Assembly: GCA_016868105.1 (NCBI GenBank)
Contig: VGIA01000009.1
Coordinates: forward strand, 1-41,385
DNA length: 41,385 nt
Direction of reading: 5' to 3'
DNA from: Betaproteobacteria bacterium
GTDB lineage: Bacteria; Pseudomonadota; Gammaproteobacteria; Burkholderiales; SG8-39
In this document: positions 18,855-27,989 of the stretch, in pieces
Numbering within the stretch: position 1 is the first letter of the stretch
How the letters are laid out: each line of letters begins with the position of its first letter
Position numbers and translations under genes: made by a program
Notes under the pieces: generated by a model
Told to the model about the DNA's origin: nothing
What the model saw: only the letters and a program-made list of their open reading frames with translations
Databases searched by the model: none

Positions 18855-18887
18855 TTAGAATGGATTTTCCCTCCCGGTACTGTATAT

Positions 18888-20096
18888 ATGAACAGCCCAG
18901 CCGGCAACCCCCCTGGCGATGTGCGCCTGAACGTCGGCCTGCTCGCCGCCTGCCAGGCGATGCTGTTCACGATCAACTCGACGCTGATCGCGATCAACGG
19001 ACTGGCGGGACTGAAACTGGCGCCGGCCGCCTTCCTGGCGACGCTGCCGTTCACCTGCTGGGTCATCGGTGCGGCGGTCGTCACCATGCCGGCCTCGCTG
19101 CACATGAAGCGGGTGGGTCGCCGCGCCGGCCTGATGCAGGGCTCTGCGATCGGCATCGTGGGCGCCCTGATCTGCGCCGCCGCGCTGTGGACCCAGAGCT
19201 TCTGGCTGTTGTGTTTCGGCGCGCTCGTCTACGGTGCGAGCAACGCCTACGGCCAGTACTACCGCTTTGCGGCGGCGGATGCCGCGCCGCCGGACTTCAA
19301 GCCGATGGCAGTGTCCCTGGTGCTGGCCGGCGGCCTGGTGGGCGGCGTGATCGGGCCGACCGCCAGCCGCTACACCGTGGACCTGCTGCAGGTGCGCTTC
19401 GCCGGCGCCTACCTGGCGCTGATCGTGGCCGCCGTGGTGACGATTGCGCTGCTCAGCCGGATCCGCATCCCGAACCCGAGCGCCGCGGAGCAGGCCGCGA
19501 CCGGCCGGCCGCTGGGCGAGATCGCGCGCCAGCCCAAGTTCATCGTCGCGGTGATGTGCGGCGCCATCGGCTACGGGGTGATGAATTTCCTCATGGTGTC
19601 GACGCCGATCGCGATGGGGGTGTGCGGCCATCCCTACGGCGACGCCTCGCTCGTCATCTCCTCGCACGTGGTGGCGATGTTCGCGCCCTCGTTCTTCACC
19701 GGCGGCCTGATCAAGCGCCTGGGCGTGGTGCCGGTGCTGTTGGCGGGGGCGCTGCTGAACGTGGCGGCGGTCGCGATCGCGCTCGCCGGCATCGCGGTGG
19801 CCAATTTCTGGTGGTCCCTGGTGCTGCTGGGCGTAGGATGGAATTTCCTCTACATCGGCGGCACCACGCTGCTGCTGGAGACCTACCGGCCCGAGGAACG
19901 GGCGCGCGCGCAGGGGACCAACGAGCAGGCCATTTTCTGCATGATGGCGGTATCGTCCTTCACCTCCGGTTTGATCGTCACCAATGCCGGCTGGCAGAAC
20001 GTCAACCTGGCGGCGCTGCCGCTGATCGGTCTGGTGCTGGCCGCGATCATCTGGCTCCGGGCGACGCAGCGCGCCGCGCGCCCCTTGGGAGCCTGA
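18888..20096 (+). CDS. MFS transporter
   Basis: Hydrophobic ~400 aa; MKRVGRRAGLMQGSAIGIVGALIC. Confidence 0.87.
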   Translation: MNSPAGNPPGDVRLNVGLLAACQAMLFTINSTLIAINGLAGLKLAPAAFLATLPFTCWVIGAAVVTMPASLHMKRVGRRAGLMQGSAIGIVGALICAAALWTQSFWLLCFGALVYGASNAYGQYYRFAAADAAPPDFKPMAVSLVLAGGLVGGVIGPTASRYTVDLLQVRFAGAYLALIVAAVVTIALLSRIRIPNPSAAEQAATGRPLGEIARQPKFIVAVMCGAIGYGVMNFLMVSTPIAMGVCGHPYGDASLVISSHVVAMFAPSFFTGGLIKRLGVVPVLLAGALLNVAAVAIALAGIAVANFWWSLVLLGVGWNFLYIGGTTLLLETYRPEERARAQGTNEQAIFCMMAVSSFTSGLIVTNAGWQNVNLAALPLIGLVLAAIIWLRATQRAARPLGA

Positions 20097-20098
20097 AG

Positions 20099-20254
20099 AT
20101 GCAGCAACCGCCCGCGGTCGTTGGCATGCGCCTGGAGGACGTGGATACCCGGGCATGGCGATCCGACGGTGAACCTGTGGGGCTGGTATGTTGGCGTGCG
20201 CGGCGGCGTCGTCGAGGCCCTGTGGCCGATCACCGCCTGCGGCGCCTTGGCCTA
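20099..20254 (+). pseudogene. Internal-deletion relic of a DSD1-family (D-serine/D-threonine deaminase-like) PLP enzyme
   Basis: Start frame MQQPPAVVGMRLEDVDT resembles the DSD1 N-terminus; frame of 20154 reads IPGHGDPTVNLWGWYVGVRGGVVEALWPITACGALA*, resembling the C-terminus; frames differ. Confidence 0.6.
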
Positions 20255-20278
20255 GCGCGGACCGAAAAGGGGCAAGAC

Positions 20279-20728
20279 ATGCGCAAGCAGTACCTCAATC
20301 CCAAGGCACTGTTCGACCCGCGGTTCTTCACGCACAGCGTGACCGTCTCCGGGCCGGTGAAGCTGGTGTACGTCTCCGGCCAGGTGAGCTACGACCGCGA
20401 TGGCCATGTCATCGGCAGGGGCGACATGAAGGCCCAGGCCGAGCAGGTGTTCAGAAGCCTGAAGCACAATCTCGCCGCGGCGGGCGCCACCTGGGCGGAC
20501 GTGGTGAAGCTGAACGGCTACATGGTGAACATGAACCCGGACGACCTGAACCTGTACCGGGAGGTGCGCTCGCGCCACATCAACTTCCCGAACATGCCGG
20601 CCAGCACCCTGGTGGGCGTGAGCGCCCTGGTGCACGAGGACCTGCTGCTCGAGGTCGAGCTGATCGCGGCGATCCCGGAGAAGCCGGCGCAGCCAGCGGC
20701 CGGGAACAAGGCGAAGAAGAAGCGTTGA
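20279..20728 (+). CDS. RidA/YjgF/YER057c/UK114 family protein
   Basis: VYVSGQVSYDRDGHVIGRGDMKAQAEQVFRSLKHNLAAAGATWADVVKLNGYM. Confidence 0.88.
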   Translation: MRKQYLNPKALFDPRFFTHSVTVSGPVKLVYVSGQVSYDRDGHVIGRGDMKAQAEQVFRSLKHNLAAAGATWADVVKLNGYMVNMNPDDLNLYREVRSRHINFPNMPASTLVGVSALVHEDLLLEVELIAAIPEKPAQPAAGNKAKKKR

Positions 20729-21900
20729 GCCGGGCGAATTACGGCTGGGTGGTGGTCGCTGCGGCCTTCACCCTGATGTTCGTCGGCTTCGGCGCCGCGT
20801 ACTCCTTCGCCGCGTTCTTCAGGGCCTTCCAGGCCGAGTTCTCTGCCTCGCGGGCGCACGTCTCGCTGGTGTTCTCCCTTTGCGCTTTTCTGTATTTCCT
20901 GCTCGGCGCCCCCGGCGGCATGCTCGCCGACCGCTACGGCACGCGCAACGTGGCCCTGGTCGGCGTCGCCTTCCTCGCCGCCGGCCTCGCCGCGGCCAGC
21001 TTCGCGCCCTCGGTGATGGTGCTGTACCTCACGTACTCCATCGGCCTGGGCGTCGGCATCGGCCTGAGCTACGTGCCTTCGGTCGGCGCGGTGCAGCCCT
21101 GGTTCGTGAAGAACCGGGTGCTCGCCTCCGGGATCGCGGTGTCCGGCATCGGCGCCGGCAACCTGCTGGGCCCGCCGCTGGCGGCGTGGTGGATCGACCT
21201 CTTCGGCTGGCGCGGCGCCTACCTCGCGCTCGCTGCGGCGACGCTGGTGCTGGGCGGTGCGGCGGCGGCGGCGATCCGCAACCGGCCTGCTGGCCAGGCG
21301 CAGGCCAGCACCGGCGTGCCGTTGCGCGCCGCGCTCGGCACGCGCAACTTCTGGGTGCTCTACGTCACCCTGGCGCTGTCCGGATTCGGCTGCTTCGTGC
21401 CGCTGGTGCACCTGGGACCCTACGCCGTGGACGCCGGCCACCCGGAGTCCTTCGGCGTGCTGCTGGTGAGCCTGATCGGCCTGGGCAGCCTGGCCGGGCG
21501 CTTCGCGATCGGCGCCTTCGCCGACCGCGTAGGGCGCATGCGCTCGCTGGGGCTGATGTACCTCGGCATGGCGCTGATGCTGGTGTTGTGGTGGGCAAGC
21601 ACCGGCCAGGCGGCGCTGGCGCTCATGGCGGTGGGCTTCGGTATCTGCTACGGCGGCTTCGTCGCCACCTTCCCCTCGGTGACCATGGACCTGTTCGGCG
21701 CGCGGTCGGTGTCGGGGATCATCGGTTTCCTGTACACCGCGGCCGGGATCGGGACCTTGCTCGGACCGCCGCTCGCTGGCGCGGCCTTCGACGCCACCGG
21801 CAGCTACACCATGCCCATCCTCGGCGCGGCGCTGCTGGCGCTCGCTGCCGCCATCGGCATCGTGTCCCTGCAGCAGCCGCACGACGGGCGCGCGGCATGA
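20725..21900 (+). CDS. MFS transporter (oxalate/formate antiporter-like); TTG start overlapping upstream TGA
   Basis: NYGWVVVAAAFTLMFVGFGAAYSFAAFF, LADRYGTRNVALVG. Confidence 0.88.
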   Translation: MSRANYGWVVVAAAFTLMFVGFGAAYSFAAFFRAFQAEFSASRAHVSLVFSLCAFLYFLLGAPGGMLADRYGTRNVALVGVAFLAAGLAAASFAPSVMVLYLTYSIGLGVGIGLSYVPSVGAVQPWFVKNRVLASGIAVSGIGAGNLLGPPLAAWWIDLFGWRGAYLALAAATLVLGGAAAAAIRNRPAGQAQASTGVPLRAALGTRNFWVLYVTLALSGFGCFVPLVHLGPYAVDAGHPESFGVLLVSLIGLGSLAGRFAIGAFADRVGRMRSLGLMYLGMALMLVLWWASTGQAALALMAVGFGICYGGFVATFPSVTMDLFGARSVSGIIGFLYTAAGIGTLLGPPLAGAAFDATGSYTMPILGAALLALAAAIGIVSLQQPHDGRAA

Positions 21901-22664
21901 CGAAGGGCCGGCCGGCGCTGACGGTGAGCGAATCGCGCAGCGTGCGCGAACTGCACGTGGGCGGCGAGGCGATCCAGAGCGCGATGCGCATGGACGATCC
22001 CTTCGCCCTGGAGCTGGACTACACCCGCTGCATGATGGCCTTCCTGCTGTTCCATCCTGATCCGCGGCGCGCGCTGATGATCGGGCTGGGCGGGGGGTCG
22101 CTCGCCAAGTTCTTCCACCGCCGGCTGCCCCGCCTGCGCACGCGCGTGCTGGAACTGGACGAGCGCGTCATCGCCACGGCGCGCGCGTTGTTCCACCTGC
22201 CGCCGGACGACGCGCGGCTGAAAGTGGAGCACGGCGAGGGCATCGAAGCGCTCGCCCCGGAGTGCTGCGACCTGCTGGTGGTGGACGGCTTCGAGGACGA
22301 GAGCACGCCGGCGGCGCTGGTGTCGCAGGCCTTTTTCGACGCCGCGTGGTGCGCGCTGGAGGACTTCGGCGTGCTGGTGATGAACTTCATGGACGACGAC
22401 AAGGCCTTCGATCGCAACCTGCAGCGCATGGCGCGTGCCTTCGCCGGCAGTGTGCTGTGCCTGCCGGCCCCGCGCGACCCGAACATCATCGTGCTTGCCC
22501 TGAAGGGTGCGCCGCCCGTGGTGCCCTGGCGCGACCTGCGCCAGGATGCCCAGCGCCTGGAGGTCCGCTACGGCCTGCCCTTTCCGCGCTATGTCGAGCG
22601 CCTGCGCCGGATGAACGCCTGGAACGCCGCGCAACTGCGGCTGCAGACGGAGCTGAAGCCGTGA
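21897..22664 (+). CDS. Spermidine synthase-like SAM-dependent transferase
   Basis: ALMIGLGGGSLAKFFHRRLPRLRTRVLELDERVIATARALF, CDLLVVDGFEDE. Confidence 0.8.
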   Translation: MTKGRPALTVSESRSVRELHVGGEAIQSAMRMDDPFALELDYTRCMMAFLLFHPDPRRALMIGLGGGSLAKFFHRRLPRLRTRVLELDERVIATARALFHLPPDDARLKVEHGEGIEALAPECCDLLVVDGFEDESTPAALVSQAFFDAAWCALEDFGVLVMNFMDDDKAFDRNLQRMARAFAGSVLCLPAPRDPNIIVLALKGAPPVVPWRDLRQDAQRLEVRYGLPFPRYVERLRRMNAWNAAQLRLQTELKP

Positions 22665-23404
22665 TCGTGGATGCGATCGAGCTGGCGCTGCTCGCCGCGC
22701 TCGCCTTCGCCGGCTCGGTGGTGTTCGGCATCACCGGCTTCGGCGCTGCGCTGATCACCATTCCGCTCGCGCTGCACCTGGTGCCGCTGCCCTTCGCCCT
22801 GGCGCTGTTCGTGCTGATGGACCTCGCCAACGCCTGCCACATCGGCTTCGAGAACCCGAGGAACGCGGTGCGGGCCGAATGGACGCGGATGGTGCCCGCC
22901 ATCGTGCTCGGGACCGTGGTGGGCGTCACCCTGCTGGTGAATCTGCCGCGCCAGGCGGCGACGCTGGCGCTGGGCGCGTTCGTGTTCCTGTTCGCGCTCT
23001 ACAGCCTGTTCAGCGGCCGCCCATCGAGCCAACGCATCAGTTCGGCGTGGGCATACGTGGCCGGGTTCGGCGGCGGCGTCACCAGCACCGTGTTCGGCGC
23101 CGGCGGGCCGCCCTACGCCATGTACCTTTCGCATCGCGGGCTGTCGAAGGAACAGTTCCGCGCCACGCTCGGATGCGCCGCGTTGACGAGCATCTCGCTG
23201 CGCACCATCGCTTTCTTCGCCACCGGCATCCTGCTCGAGCTCAAGGTCTGGCTCTACGCGCTCGCGATCGTGCCGGCGGGGCTGGTCGGCCTGTGGGCGG
23301 CGGGGCACCTGTTCCGGCGCATCACGCGCGAGACGCTGATGCGCGCCGTGGCGCTGATGCTGCTGGCCACCGGCGTGTCGCTGGTACTCCGGGCCCTGGC
23401 CTAG
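22661..23404 (+). CDS. TSUP / TauE-SafE family permease
   Basis: GSVVFGITGFGAALITIPL and AGFGGGVTSTVFGAGGPPYAMYL; GTG start overlapping TGA. Confidence 0.87.
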   Translation: MIVDAIELALLAALAFAGSVVFGITGFGAALITIPLALHLVPLPFALALFVLMDLANACHIGFENPRNAVRAEWTRMVPAIVLGTVVGVTLLVNLPRQAATLALGAFVFLFALYSLFSGRPSSQRISSAWAYVAGFGGGVTSTVFGAGGPPYAMYLSHRGLSKEQFRATLGCAALTSISLRTIAFFATGILLELKVWLYALAIVPAGLVGLWAAGHLFRRITRETLMRAVALMLLATGVSLVLRALA

Positions 23405-24606
23405 CGGTACATGTAGTCCCGCGTCCACGGCAGCGGGTTGCGTGCCGGGTCCGCGGATTTCACCGCCAGCACCTGGTGGATGGTGACCCAGTTGCGCTCG
23501 AAGGCGTGGGCGCAGCCGGCGAGGTACAGGCGCCAGACCCGGGTGCGCTTCTCGCCGGCGTGGCGGCGCGCGGCATCCAGGTTCGCCTCGAGGCGGCGAG
23601 ACCATTGCGCCAGCGTCCGGGCGTAGTGCAGGCGCAGGGTCTCCACGTCCATCGCCTCCAGCCCCGCCGCGGACAGTTCGTGCAGGACCAGCGACAGGTG
23701 CGGCAGCTCGCCGTGCGGGAACACGTACTGCTCGACGAAATCGCCTGCGCCCAGCCCGACCTCGCGGCTGTCCGGGTCCACGGCAGTGATGCCATGGTTG
23801 AGCGCGATGCCGCCGTCGGCCAGCAGCCGGCGCATGGCGGCGAAGTAAAGCGGCAGGTTCTTCAATCCCACGTGCTCGAACATGCCCACCGACGCGATTC
23901 TGTCGAACAGGCCTTCGCCCGCGAGGTCGCGATAGTCCTGCAGCCGCACGCGGCAGCGGTCCTGCAATCCGGCGGCGCGGATGCGCTCGCCGGCGAGCGC
24001 GTGCTGGTTTTCCGACAGGGTGATGCCCGTCGCATCGGCGCCATAGCGCTCGGCCGCGTGCATCACGAGGGCGCCCCAGCCGCAGCCGATGTCGAGCAAG
24101 CGGTCGCCGGGCGCGAGCCGCAGCTTGCGGCAGATGTGGTCCAGCTTGGCCTCCTGCGCCTGCTCCAGGGTCTGCGCGCCGTCGCGGAAGTAGGCGCAGG
24201 AATAGACCATGCGCTCGTCCAGCCACAGGCGGTAGAAGTCGTTGGAGACGTCGTAGTGGAAGCGGATTGCCTGCGCATCGCGGGCGCGGTCGTGGCGCAG
24301 CAGACGCGGCAGGCGGCCCTTGTCCGGCTTGCCCCCGTAGCGCCGCGCCAGCACCTCGGCGGCGCGCAGCGCCTCGTCAATCGGTCCGACGAGCTCGAGG
24401 TCGCCCTCGACGTAAGCCCTACCCAGCGTGGCAAGGTCCAGGCACGTCAGCTTGTGCAGCGCGGAGCCGCGCAGAACGCGGAAGGTGACCGTGGGCCTGC
24501 CGCCCAGTTCGATGCGCCGGCCGTCCCAGAACTCCACCGCCAGGGGCACACCGCCCTGGGCGCCGAGTTCGGCTAGCTTGCGTTCCAGGCTGGCCTGGAA
24601 AAACAT
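23401..24606 (-). CDS. cfa: Cyclopropane-fatty-acyl-phospholipid synthase family methyltransferase
   Basis: HYDVSNDFYRLWLDERMVYSCAYF, LLDIGCGWGALVMHAAERYGADATGITLSENQ, SVGMFEHVG. Confidence 0.9.
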   Translation of the reverse strand: MFFQASLERKLAELGAQGGVPLAVEFWDGRRIELGGRPTVTFRVLRGSALHKLTCLDLATLGRAYVEGDLELVGPIDEALRAAEVLARRYGGKPDKGRLPRLLRHDRARDAQAIRFHYDVSNDFYRLWLDERMVYSCAYFRDGAQTLEQAQEAKLDHICRKLRLAPGDRLLDIGCGWGALVMHAAERYGADATGITLSENQHALAGERIRAAGLQDRCRVRLQDYRDLAGEGLFDRIASVGMFEHVGLKNLPLYFAAMRRLLADGGIALNHGITAVDPDSREVGLGAGDFVEQYVFPHGELPHLSLVLHELSAAGLEAMDVETLRLHYARTLAQWSRRLEANLDAARRHAGEKRTRVWRLYLAGCAHAFERNWVTIHQVLAVKSADPARNPLPWTRDYMYR

Positions 24607-24666
24607 GCTGACAATCCTTTACCTGCGCCCGCGCCGCAGGTTGCGCTAGCTCAAACCCGGCCCGGT

Positions 24667-26007
24667 TCAGCCGGATTTTTCGCGCATGGTAACGAATTCC
24701 TCGGCAGCTGTGGGATGGATGCCGATGGTGGCGTCGAACTGCGCCTTGGTGGCGCCCAGCTTCACCGCGATGGCGATGCCCTGGATGATCTCGCCCGCCT
24801 CGGGGCCCATCATGTGGGCGCCGAGCACGCGCTGCGTCGCAGCATCGACGACCAGCTTCATGAACACCTTTTCCTGGCTCGAGCCCATGGTGTGCTTGAG
24901 CGAGCGGAAGGCGGCCTTGTAGACCTCCACCGCACCGTGACGCTCGCGCGCCTGCGCTTCCGACAGCCCGACGGTGGCGATGTTCGGGTGCGAGAACACC
25001 GCGGTGGCGACGTTTTCGTGGTCCACCGGCGTGGGCTCGTTGCGGAACAGCGTCTTGGCCAGCCACATGGCCTCGGCGGTGGCCACCGGCGTCAGGTTGA
25101 TGCGGTTGGTGACGTCGCCGATGGCATGGATCGAATCCACCGAGCTCTTGGAGTAGCGGTCGACGACGATGGCGCCGTCGGCGGCCAGCTTCACGCCCGC
25201 GGCCTGCAGCCCGATGCCCGCGGTGTTGGGCTTCCTGCCGGTGGCGAACAGCACCAGGCCGAAGCTCTCGCTGCTGCCGTCCTCGAACGCGACCCTGATG
25301 CCGCGCTCCAGCCGCACCGGGTTGGTCTTGAGGCGCACGGCGACGCCTTTCCTCGCCATTTCCTCGGCCAGCCGCGTTCCGATGTCGGAGTCAAAGCCGC
25401 GCAGCAGCTGCGCGCCGCGGTAGGCGAGCGTGGTCTCCACGCCCAGGCCGTTGAAGATGGAGGCGAACTCCACCGCGATGTAGCCGCCGCCCACCACCAG
25501 CGCGCGCGAGGGCAGCTCCTCGAGGTGGAAGGCCTGGTTGGAGGTGATGCCCAGCTCGGCGCCGGGAATCGCGGGTTTCTCGGGCCAGGAGCCGGTGCAG
25601 ACGAGGATGTGTTTTGCCGTATGCCGCCTGCCGCCGACTTCCACTGTGTGCGGATCGACGAGGGTCGCGCGGCCGCGATGGATCTGGACCTTGTTGTCGA
25701 CCAGGATGCGCTCGTAGAGGCCGTTGAGGCGGCCGATCTCGCGATCCTTGTTCCTGAGCAGCGTCTGCCAGTCGAACTTGGGCTGCGGCGTGGACCAGCC
25801 GAAATCGGCCGCGTCCAGCACTTCCTCGCGGAAGCGGGCGGCGTAGGAGAACAGCTTCTTGGGGATGCAGCCCACGTTGACGCAGGTGCCGCCGAAGCTG
25901 CCGGACTCGGCGATGCCGACGCGTGCGCCGTAGGAGGCCGAAACGCGGCTGGCGCGCACCCCTCCCGAGCCGCCGCCGATGGTGAAAAGGTCGTAGTCCT
26001 GCTTCAG
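24667..26007 (-). CDS. gorA: Glutathione-disulfide reductase (start uncertain)
   Basis: QDYDLFTIGGGSGGVRASR, GGTCVNVGCIPKKLFSYAA, HPTAAEEFV. The GxGxxG region lies upstream of the ORF-track GTG start; CTG at 26007 is the only plausible upstream start seen. Confidence 0.85.
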   Translation of the reverse strand: MKQDYDLFTIGGGSGGVRASRVSASYGARVGIAESGSFGGTCVNVGCIPKKLFSYAARFREEVLDAADFGWSTPQPKFDWQTLLRNKDREIGRLNGLYERILVDNKVQIHRGRATLVDPHTVEVGGRRHTAKHILVCTGSWPEKPAIPGAELGITSNQAFHLEELPSRALVVGGGYIAVEFASIFNGLGVETTLAYRGAQLLRGFDSDIGTRLAEEMARKGVAVRLKTNPVRLERGIRVAFEDGSSESFGLVLFATGRKPNTAGIGLQAAGVKLAADGAIVVDRYSKSSVDSIHAIGDVTNRINLTPVATAEAMWLAKTLFRNEPTPVDHENVATAVFSHPNIATVGLSEAQARERHGAVEVYKAAFRSLKHTMGSSQEKVFMKLVVDAATQRVLGAHMMGPEAGEIIQGIAIAVKLGATKAQFDATIGIHPTAAEEFVTMREKSG

Positions 26008-26008
26008 A

Positions 26009-26253
26009 TTACTTCAGGTTCTTGAGGTTCATGCAGACCAGATCCAGCAGCGCGGCAATGTCTGCGTGCTCCGCCTTGCCGGCGAGCCACTTCTGAGCGT
26101 TGTGAACGCGCTGCTCGATCGCCACCCTGGCATGCCTCCGGCGCCGGAGAACAGCTGCGCCAGGTCCGCGAGGCCCTTGCCCTTGGCTGCGGCGTGCAAC
26201 TGGCCCAGCTGGCCCTCGATCGCCGGGCGATCGAGGTTGGTGACCAGCGTCAT
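26009..26253 (-). pseudogene. Frameshifted small helical hypothetical protein
   Basis: MTLVTNLDRPAIEGQLGQLHAAAKGKGLADLAQLFSGAGG in one frame, continued by HARVAIEQRVHNAQKWLAGKAEHADIAALLDLVCMNLKNLK* in another. Confidence 0.5.
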
Positions 26254-26307
26254 CGTCTTGTCGTCGCTGATGGCGTTCCCCCCGCAGTGCCCGGACTTCA
26301 AACCATG

Positions 26308-27969
26308 CTATCGGGCAAGGGCGGATTCTACCAGCGCATAGCGTCCCGCCGCGGCATGCACCCTGCCCTCGGCCGCGAGCTTCTCGAGGTGCGCGGTCAG
26401 CGAACGTGCCGCCACCGGATGGATGCGGGGGTGGACGTCGTCGTACACCGCGGGCACCAGTTCCTCCAGCGTCGCCGCGCCCAGGCGCGCCAGCGCCGCG
26501 GTCAGCTTCGCCTCTCGCGCCAGGCGGTGAGCGATCAGGCGCCGGATTTCCCTCTCCGGCGCGCCCATCAGGTAGCCGTGCCCCGGCGCGAGGATGGCAG
26601 CATCCTGCTTGATCAGGGCCTGCAGCGCCGCGAGGTAAGCGAGCATGTTGCCGTCGGGCGGGTTGATCACCACGGTGGAACCCTGCATCACCTGGTCGCC
26701 GGTGAAGAGCATCTTTGTCTCCTCCAGCATGTAGCACAGGTGGTTCGAGGCATGGCCTGGGGTGTGGATGGCGCGTAGCGTCGCACCGGGAATGGCCAGG
26801 CGCTCGCCGTGCTCCAGCACGCGGTCGGGCACAAAGCTCGCGTCCTGGTTGCCGTGCGCCGGGGGCGGCCGGCCGAGCAGCTGCGCGCCGCTGAGCTGCT
26901 TCAGCAGAGCGGCCGCCGGGGAGTGATCGACGTGCGTGTGCGTGACCAGGATCCAGCGAATGCGCCCGGCGCCCAGCTCCGCGATCCGCTTCACGTGCTC
27001 GTCGATCGGCGGGCCCGGGTCGATCACGGCGAGCGCCTCGCCCGCGCCGACCAGGTAGCAGTTGGTGCCCGGACCGGTCATGACCCCGGGGTTGGGCGCT
27101 GTGAGGCGTGTGACGAGCGCATCCAGGCGCTTGGGCACGCCGGGCTGGATGACGAAGCAGGTCTTGCCGGATTCCTCCGGGTCGCTCCAGTGGATCTCGT
27201 GGTAAGGCGGGTCGGCGCGTCGGAACAGGCGCGCCGAACCCTCGTGGTCCAGCGCCCAGACCGCTGCATCCACCTGGATCTCGCCCAGGCTCCGGGCGTG
27301 GTCCACCGCAACCGCCGAGGTGGTGAAGCGCGCCAGGTCCGCCAGCGACACGCGCGTCGGGAAGATGATGTCGATCTCGCCGCGCTCCTGGCGCGCCAGC
27401 GCCTCGCGCGGGCTGATCCAGAAGCTGTGCACGGTCTCGCTGTGGTCGTGGGCGCCAGCCTGGTCCAGCGGCGCGCGGGCGACGAAAAAGCGGGTGTTGA
27501 AGCGCCGCGGCCGCCCCGCGGCCGTGATCCAGTGACTGAAGTACACGATCTCCTGCGCCGGGACGTAGAGGTCCTCGGCCTCGAGCAGGTCCGCGAACTT
27601 CGCCCCGCCTGCGTTCATCGGCTCGCGCAGGTATTCCAGCGCCGCGACCCGCGCCGGGGCGACCGGCGCGCCGGCGGCGTCCACCGCGAGCAGGATGCCG
27701 GCCTCCTCGAAGCATTCGCGCGCCGCCGCGATCCAGTAGGCGAGACCGCCGGAATCCAGGCCCAGCTTGGCGCTCGCCTCGGCGTCGGTGAGGCCGCGCA
27801 CGCGGCGCGCGGCGCGCGCGTCGCGGTCGCTCGCCTCCAGCGCGCCGCCGGGGAACACGTAGGCCCCCGGCAGGAATGCCGAGCCCTTGTTGCGCTGGAG
27901 CATGAACACCTCCGGCCCGTGCTGGTCGTCACGCAGCAGCAGGATCGTCGCCGCCGGGCGCGGTTCCAT
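26308..27969 (-). CDS. Fused NUDIX hydrolase + metallo-beta-lactamase-fold hydrolase
   Basis: N-half GAYVFPGGALEASD...AARECFEEAGILL (NUDIX-like); C-half THTHVDHSPAAALL, HTPGHASNHLCY, TGDQVMQGS (MBL). Confidence 0.88.
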   Translation of the reverse strand: MEPRPAATILLLRDDQHGPEVFMLQRNKGSAFLPGAYVFPGGALEASDRDARAARRVRGLTDAEASAKLGLDSGGLAYWIAAARECFEEAGILLAVDAAGAPVAPARVAALEYLREPMNAGGAKFADLLEAEDLYVPAQEIVYFSHWITAAGRPRRFNTRFFVARAPLDQAGAHDHSETVHSFWISPREALARQERGEIDIIFPTRVSLADLARFTTSAVAVDHARSLGEIQVDAAVWALDHEGSARLFRRADPPYHEIHWSDPEESGKTCFVIQPGVPKRLDALVTRLTAPNPGVMTGPGTNCYLVGAGEALAVIDPGPPIDEHVKRIAELGAGRIRWILVTHTHVDHSPAAALLKQLSGAQLLGRPPPAHGNQDASFVPDRVLEHGERLAIPGATLRAIHTPGHASNHLCYMLEETKMLFTGDQVMQGSTVVINPPDGNMLAYLAALQALIKQDAAILAPGHGYLMGAPEREIRRLIAHRLAREAKLTAALARLGAATLEELVPAVYDDVHPRIHPVAARSLTAHLEKLAAEGRVHAAAGRYALVESALAR

Positions 27970-27989
27970 CTTCTTGGGCGCGGCGCTCC

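Noticed and set aside
24622-24642. ACCTGCG-7nt-CGCAGGT hairpin upstream of cfa
   Set aside because: Short, no T-tract; could easily be chance in GC-rich DNA.
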